DNA of 10,496 nt from JAYOFM01 sp038117225 (lineage in GTDB: Bacteria > Pseudomonadota > Alphaproteobacteria > Rhodospirillales > Casp-alpha2): contig JAYOFM010000118.1 of the NCBI GenBank assembly GCA_038117225.1, forward strand, positions 1 to 10,496, written 5' to 3'. The first letter of the stretch is position 1, and the number at the start of each line of letters is the position of its first letter. Of the stretch, positions 6,043 to 10,496 are shown piece after piece. Below the pieces are notes generated by a model. The model was not told the origin of the DNA. It saw only the letters and a list, made by a program, of their open reading frames with translations, and searched no databases. Made by a program: the position numbers and the translations under genes.

Positions 6043-7572
6043 ATGGAAATTAAAGCCGCGGAAATTTCCGCCATCCTAAAAAAACGCATCCAGGATTTCG
6101 GCAGCGAGGCCGAGGTCGCGGAAGTCGGCCAAGTGCTGAGCGTCGGTGACGGCATCGCGCGCGTATATGGCCTCGATCAGGTGCAGGCTGGTGAGCTCGT
6201 CGAGTTCCCGGGCGGCATCAAGGGCATGGCCTTGAACCTTGAACAAGACAACGTCGGCATCGTCATCTTCGGCGACGACCGCACCATCAAGGAAGGCGAC
6301 ACGGTCAAGCGCACCGGTTCCATCGTCGACGCGCCCGTGGGCATGGGCCTGCTGGGCCGCGTTGTCGACGGTCTCGGTAATCCCATCGACGGCAAGGGCC
6401 CGATCGAAGGCGCCGAACGCCAGCGCGTCGAAGTCAAGGCGCCCGGCATTATTCCGCGCAAATCGGTGCACGAGCCGATGCAGACCGGTCTCAAGGCCAT
6501 CGATACGCTGATCCCGGTTGGCCGCGGTCAGCGCGAGTTGATCATCGGCGACCGCCAGACCGGCAAGACCGCCGTCATCATCGATACCATCCTCAATCAG
6601 AAGGCCGTCAACGAAGGCAGCGACGAGGACCAAAAGCTATACTGCGTATATGTCGCCGTCGGCCAGAAGCGCTCCACCGTGGCGCAGTTGGTCAAGACCC
6701 TCGAGGACTTCGATGCGATGAAGTATTCGATCGTCGTCGCGGCGACCGCGTCGGATCCGGCGCCGATGCAGTTTTTGGCGCCCTACACGGGCTGCACCAT
6801 GGGCGAATTCTTCCGCGACAGCGGCCGTCACGCGGTCATCTTCTACGACGATCTGTCGAAGCAGGCGGTCGCCTATCGGCAGATGTCGCTGTTGCTTCGC
6901 CGTCCGCCGGGCCGCGAAGCCTATCCGGGCGATGTGTTCTACTTGCATTCCCGCCTGTTGGAGCGCGCCGCCAAGATGGGCGACGGCGCCGGTAATGGTT
7001 CGCTGACGGCGCTGCCGGTCATCGAAACCCAGGCCGGTGACGTGTCGGCTTATATTCCGACAAACGTTATCTCCATCACCGATGGTCAAATCTTCCTGGA
7101 AACCGAGCTATTCTATCGTGGTATCCGTCCGGCGGTGAACGTCGGCCTGTCGGTGTCTCGCGTTGGCTCTGCGGCGCAGACCAAGGCGATGAAGAAGGTC
7201 GCTGGTTCGATCAAGCTTGAACTCGCCCAGTACCGTGAAATGGCCGCATTCGCACAGTTTGCGTCCGACCTTGACCCGGCGACGCAGCAATTGCTGTCGC
7301 GTGGCGCGCGGCTGACCGAACTTCTGAAACAACCGCAGTACTCGCCGCAGCCGGTTGAAGAGCAGGTGGTGGTCATTTTCGCCGGCGTTAACGGTTATAC
7401 CGACGGCATCGCCGTCAACCGGGTGACGGCATACGAGGCCCAATTGCTGGACGCCGTGCGCGACAAGGGTGGCGACATCCTGACCGCCATCCGCGACAGC
7501 AAGGACCTTACCGAGGAGACGCAGGAAAAACTCAAGGCCTTCCTCGAAGACTTCACTAAGACCTTCGCCTGA
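6043..7572 (+). CDS. atpA: F1 ATP synthase subunit alpha
   Basis: Alpha forms the non-catalytic nucleotide-binding half of the alpha3beta3 hexamer and supplies the arginine finger to the beta catalytic sites. At 509 residues it is full length. The beta-barrel N-domain covers about 25-92. The P-loop is GDRQTGKT (169-176). The PAVNVGLSVSRVGS signature (363-376) holds Arg373, the arginine finger at the same number as in bovine alpha. The C-terminal helical domain runs to 509. The ATG at 6043 is preceded by GAAAGGG (6028-6034) with an eight-base gap, and the start MEIKAAEISAILKKRI is typical of the family. The 49-base spacer to atpG contains no strong hairpin. Nothing in the protein is anomalous. 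Confidence 0.98.
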   Translation: MEIKAAEISAILKKRIQDFGSEAEVAEVGQVLSVGDGIARVYGLDQVQAGELVEFPGGIKGMALNLEQDNVGIVIFGDDRTIKEGDTVKRTGSIVDAPVGMGLLGRVVDGLGNPIDGKGPIEGAERQRVEVKAPGIIPRKSVHEPMQTGLKAIDTLIPVGRGQRELIIGDRQTGKTAVIIDTILNQKAVNEGSDEDQKLYCVYVAVGQKRSTVAQLVKTLEDFDAMKYSIVVAATASDPAPMQFLAPYTGCTMGEFFRDSGRHAVIFYDDLSKQAVAYRQMSLLLRRPPGREAYPGDVFYLHSRLLERAAKMGDGAGNGSLTALPVIETQAGDVSAYIPTNVISITDGQIFLETELFYRGIRPAVNVGLSVSRVGSAAQTKAMKKVAGSIKLELAQYREMAAFAQFASDLDPATQQLLSRGARLTELLKQPQYSPQPVEEQVVVIFAGVNGYTDGIAVNRVTAYEAQLLDAVRDKGGDILTAIRDSKDLTEETQEKLKAFLEDFTKTFA

Positions 7573-7621
7573 GCCTTCCAACGGCTGAATAAACAACGAC
7601 GCGAACCTGGAATAACGCCCG

Positions 7622-8524
7622 ATGGCATCACTTAAGGACCTGCGTGTCCGGATCAACAGCGTCAAATCGACGCAGAAGATCACCTCCGCCATGAAAATGG
7701 TGGCGGCGGCGAAATTACGCCGTGCTCAGGAGGGCGCCGAGGCCGCGCGTCCCTATGCGGGCCGCATGGAACGCATGGTGGCCTCGCTGGCAGCCAGCGT
7801 CGGCTCCACCGAGGGTGCGCCGCCGATGCTCGCGGGCACCGGCGCCAGCGACACCCATCTGATCATCGCCTGCACCTCGGATCGCGGTCTTTGCGGCGGT
7901 TTCAATGGCTCCATCGTGCGCGCGGTACGCACTATGGTGCGCGAGATGAAAGTTGACGGTAAGACGACAAAGATCATTACCGTCGGCCGCAAGGCCAAGG
8001 ACTTGCTACGCCGCGAATTCGAAGCCGATATCGTCCATAGCTTCACCGACATCGGCAAGCGCGGCGTTGGCTATGACGAGGCGGCCATGGTCGCCGACCG
8101 CGTCAGCGACATGTTCGACGACGGCGAGTTCGATGTCTGCACCATCGTTTTCAACCGATTCCAGTCGGCGATGACGCAGATCGTCACGCCACAACAGTTA
8201 ATTCCCTTCGCCGCGCCAGAGGCCGACGACGCCGACACCGCTCCCGCGAGCGGCGACTCCGGCCCACAGGCTGCTTATATCTTCGAGCCGGACGAGGAAG
8301 ACATCCTCAAGGAATTGTTGCCGCGCAATGTCGCGATCCAGGTTTTCCAGGCGTTGCTGGAAAGCTCCGCCTCGGAGCATGGGGCGCGCATGACCGCCAT
8401 GGAGAACGCGACGCGCAACGCGGGCGACATGATCGACGCGCTGACGCTGACCTACAACCGGACACGTCAGGCCGTGATCACCAAGGAACTGATTGAAATC
8501 ATCTCGGGTGCCGAGGCGCTTTAG
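7622..8524 (+). CDS. atpG: F1 ATP synthase subunit gamma
   Basis: Gamma is the central rotor shaft that couples F0 ring rotation to catalysis in the alpha3beta3 head. It is 300 residues long. The two coiled-coil helices that penetrate the hexamer are at the N-terminus (LKDLRVRINSVKSTQKITSA, 4-23, continuing to about 58) and C-terminus (about 245-298, with EHGARMTAMENATRNAGDM at 252-270). The Rossmann-like middle domain has SDRGLCGGFN (86-95). A low-complexity acidic and Ala/Gly-rich stretch (199-218, from PEADDADTAPASGDSG) lengthens the protein slightly relative to E. coli gamma. The upstream ribosome binding site is weak (TGGAAT, 7608-7613). The start is fixed by the conserved MASLKDLR N-terminus. 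Confidence 0.97.
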   Translation: MASLKDLRVRINSVKSTQKITSAMKMVAAAKLRRAQEGAEAARPYAGRMERMVASLAASVGSTEGAPPMLAGTGASDTHLIIACTSDRGLCGGFNGSIVRAVRTMVREMKVDGKTTKIITVGRKAKDLLRREFEADIVHSFTDIGKRGVGYDEAAMVADRVSDMFDDGEFDVCTIVFNRFQSAMTQIVTPQQLIPFAAPEADDADTAPASGDSGPQAAYIFEPDEEDILKELLPRNVAIQVFQALLESSASEHGARMTAMENATRNAGDMIDALTLTYNRTRQAVITKELIEIISGAEAL

Positions 8525-8539
8525 GGATCGACTAAACCG

Positions 8540-8561
8540 GGCGCGCCACGAGGTGGCCGCC
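8540..8561 (+). other. Intercistronic hairpin between atpG and atpD
   Basis: GGCG-C-GCCAC (8540-8549) pairs with GTGGC-CGCC (8553-8561). This gives nine Watson-Crick pairs, a single bulged C at 8544 and a GAG loop. It ends 33 bases before the atpD start and 19 before its ribosome binding site, so that site stays free. No T-run follows, so it is not a normal intrinsic terminator. It may protect a processed mRNA end or tune beta-subunit translation, but that is inference. Confidence 0.5.
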
Positions 8562-8580
8562 AGAAAGGCCGCAAGGCAAC

Positions 8581-8585
8581 AGGAG
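8581..8585 (+). promoter_or_regulatory. atpD ribosome binding site that fixes its start
   Basis: AGGAG ends nine bases before the ATG at 8595. It supports that start over the in-frame ATG at 8493, which lies inside atpG. Confidence 0.8.
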
Positions 8586-8594
8586 CTGAGGACG

Positions 8595-10019
8595 ATGGCA
8601 AGTAACGATATGGGCAAGGTCGCGCAGGTCATGGGCGCCGTTGTGGACGTGCAGTTCGAGGGCGAACTGCCGCAGATTCTCAACGCGCTGGAGACCACCA
8701 ACCAGGACAAGCGCCTGGTGCTCGAAGTGGCGCAGCACTTGGGCGAGAGCATGGTGCGCACCATCGCCATGGATTCGACCGAAGGCCTGCAGCGCGGCCA
8801 GGGTGTCTCAGATACCGGGGCGCCGATTACCATGCCGGTCGGACCCGAGACTCTGGGCCGCATCCTCAACGTCATTGGCGAGCCGATTGATGAACGCGGC
8901 CCGATCAACGCCAAGGCGACCCTGCCGATCCACCGGGCGGCGCCTGATTTCATCGATCAGTCGACGGAGACCGAAATTTTGACCACCGGCATCAAGGTCG
9001 TCGATCTGATCTGTCCCTACTCCAAGGGCGGCAAAATCGGCCTGTTCGGCGGTGCCGGCGTCGGCAAGACCGTTATCATCATGGAGTTGATCAATAACAT
9101 CGCCAAGGGCCACGGCGGCTATTCGGTGTTCGCCGGCGTCGGAGAGCGGACCCGTGAAGGCAACGACCTCTACCACGAAATGGTGGAATCGGGCGTCATC
9201 GACCTGGAGGGCAATAATTCCAAGGCGGCCCTGGTGTATGGCCAGATGAACGAGCCGCCGGGCGCCCGTGCTCGGGTCGGCCTGTCCGGCCTGACGCTGG
9301 CCGAATACTTCCGCGACGAGGAAGGCCAGGACGTGCTGCTGTTCGTCGACAACATTTTCCGCTTCACCCAGGCCGGCTCCGAGGTTTCGGCGCTGTTGGG
9401 CCGTATCCCTTCGGCGGTGGGTTACCAGCCGACGCTGGCCACCGACATGGGCGCCCTGCAGGAACGCATCACCTCGACCAACAAGGGCTCGATCACGTCC
9501 GTGCAGGCCATTTATGTGCCGGCCGATGACTTGACCGACCCGGCACCGGCGACGTCGTTCTCGCATCTGGACGCGACCACGGTTTTGAGCCGCCAAATCG
9601 CCGAGTTGGGCATCTATCCGGCGGTCGATCCGCTCGACTCCACGTCGCGTATTCTTGATCCACGCATCATTGGTGACGAGCATTACGCCATCGCCACCGG
9701 TGTGCAGCAGGTGTTGCAGACCTATAAGTCTCTGCAGGACATTATAGCCATTCTGGGCATGGATGAACTGTCGGAAGAAGACAAGATGACGGTGGCGCGC
9801 GCGCGCAAGATTCAACGCTTCCTCAGCCAGCCGTTCCACGTGGCCGAAGTGTTCACCGGCTCGCCGGGCGTGCTGGTGTCGCTGGAAGATACCATTCGCG
9901 GCTTCAAGGGCATCCTGGAAGGCGAATACGACCACCTGCCGGAATCCGCCTTCTATATGGTCGGCACCATCGACGAAGCCGTCGACAAGGCCAAGCGGAT
10001 GGCGGCAGAGGCCGCCTAA
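8595..10019 (+). CDS. atpD: F1 ATP synthase subunit beta (catalytic)
   Basis: Beta carries the three catalytic sites that make ATP from ADP and phosphate. From ATG 8595 the protein has 474 residues, the normal length. The P-loop is GGAGVGKT (152-159). Catalytic Glu184 lies in GERTREGNDL (183-192). The Walker B Asp252 is in LLFVDNIFRFTQAG (248-261), and the alpha/beta signature PAVDPLDSTSR spans 342-352. The DELSEED loop that pushes gamma is intact (390-396). The reading frame is open back to 8493, but the extra 34 residues overlap atpG, lack homology and have no ribosome binding site. AGGAG at 8581-8585 and the conserved start MGKVAQVMGAVVDVQF decide the start. The spacer to atpG is 70 bases and to atpC 33. 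Confidence 0.98.
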   Translation: MASNDMGKVAQVMGAVVDVQFEGELPQILNALETTNQDKRLVLEVAQHLGESMVRTIAMDSTEGLQRGQGVSDTGAPITMPVGPETLGRILNVIGEPIDERGPINAKATLPIHRAAPDFIDQSTETEILTTGIKVVDLICPYSKGGKIGLFGGAGVGKTVIIMELINNIAKGHGGYSVFAGVGERTREGNDLYHEMVESGVIDLEGNNSKAALVYGQMNEPPGARARVGLSGLTLAEYFRDEEGQDVLLFVDNIFRFTQAGSEVSALLGRIPSAVGYQPTLATDMGALQERITSTNKGSITSVQAIYVPADDLTDPAPATSFSHLDATTVLSRQIAELGIYPAVDPLDSTSRILDPRIIGDEHYAIATGVQQVLQTYKSLQDIIAILGMDELSEEDKMTVARARKIQRFLSQPFHVAEVFTGSPGVLVSLEDTIRGFKGILEGEYDHLPESAFYMVGTIDEAVDKAKRMAAEAA

Positions 10020-10052
10020 GGCCGCGCCCGAAAGTCCGAGGAGAACAACCGC

Positions 10053-10466
10053 ATGGCCGACACCATCGAATTTGAGCTGGTCTCGCCGGAACGACTGATG
10101 AAGTCGGAACCGGTGGAGATGGTCGTCGTCCCTGGAGTCGAGGGCGATATCGGTGTGCTGCCCGGACACTCACCGCTGATTTGTTCCGTGCGCGCCGGCG
10201 TCATCGATATTCACGAGGGCGGCAGCGTCAAGGAGCGCATCTTCATCGGCGGTGGCTTCTGCGAAGTCTCGTCTGACCGCTGCACCGTGCTCGCCGAAGA
10301 AGCCATCCCGACCGCGGACATCGACCGTGAGGGCGCCGATGCGCGCCTCAAGGAAGCCCAGGAAACCCTTGCCAATGCCGACGATGACGGCCGCGCCGAC
10401 GCCGAGCGACGACTCGGTGTCGCCGAGCAATTGAAGGCCGCCGCCGAGGGAACGGGCGCGAGATAA
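10053..10466 (+). CDS. atpC: F1 ATP synthase subunit epsilon
   Basis: Epsilon binds gamma at the base of the central stalk and, in many bacteria, restrains ATP hydrolysis. The 137-residue protein has an N-terminal beta-sandwich (about 1-86) with the hallmark PGVEGDIGVLPGHSP (27-41) and FIGGGFCEV (64-72). A C-terminal helical hairpin (about 88-130) is rich in Ala, Glu and Asp. AGGAG (10039-10043) lies nine bases before the ATG. It is the last recognised gene of the operon. The 30 bases after its TAA show no terminator before the window ends, so further genes downstream cannot be excluded. The alphaproteobacterial F1 inhibitor zeta is not encoded here. Confidence 0.96.
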   Translation: MADTIEFELVSPERLMKSEPVEMVVVPGVEGDIGVLPGHSPLICSVRAGVIDIHEGGSVKERIFIGGGFCEVSSDRCTVLAEEAIPTADIDREGADARLKEAQETLANADDDGRADAERRLGVAEQLKAAAEGTGAR

Positions 10467-10496
10467 CTCTCAACCCCCATCGAGTTTTTCCAGACC

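Noticed and set aside
8493..8594. Extended start for atpD within atpG
   Set aside because: The added residues are unlike beta N-termini, overlap atpG and have no ribosome binding site; ATG 8595 has AGGAG at good distance.
8808..10169. A 453-codon open frame on the minus strand opposite atpD and the start of atpC
   Set aside because: It is a by-product of GC-rich codon use in atpD; its composition (many Arg, His, Gln) matches no family and it lies wholly over conserved genes.

Overview
The window looks like a piece of an alphaproteobacterial chromosome, possibly Rhodospirillales or a relative. I infer this from the high GC content, a split ATP synthase locus with the F1 genes in the order atpH-atpA-atpG-atpD-atpC and no F0 genes beside them, a DUF484-xerC pair, a priA gene next to atpH, and a response regulator ending in the VGPDRR motif. 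No species can be named from the sequence alone.

Left part (1-2157, all minus strand): the first 29 codons of a universal stress protein gene run off the left edge. A 391-base non-coding stretch with several inverted repeats follows. Then come xerC (tyrosine recombinase for chromosome dimer resolution) and a DUF484 gene. Transcription runs DUF484 to xerC, with one base between the DUF484 stop and the xerC GTG start. A 114-base divergent spacer with a TATAAT hexamer separates this pair from priA.

Middle (2272-5459): priA, the replication-restart helicase, is on the plus strand and complete. It converges on a minus-strand single-domain response regulator. This protein has Gly at the position of the phospho-accepting Asp, while the acidic pair, the Ser/Thr position and the Lys are kept. 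A 356-base divergent spacer lies between the regulator and atpH.

Right part (5460-10466, plus strand): a complete F1 operon encoding delta, alpha, gamma, beta and epsilon. Alpha and beta keep their nucleotide-binding and arginine-finger or catalytic-Glu motifs. A stable-looking hairpin sits in the atpG-atpD spacer.

The content is overwhelmingly conserved housekeeping: genome maintenance (XerC, PriA) and energy conversion (F1). I see no mobile element, CRISPR array, tRNA, rRNA, toxin-antitoxin pair or defence system. The observations most worth a second look are the degenerate receiver between priA and atpH, the hairpins in the atp operon, and the dyad-rich spacer upstream of the stress-protein gene.
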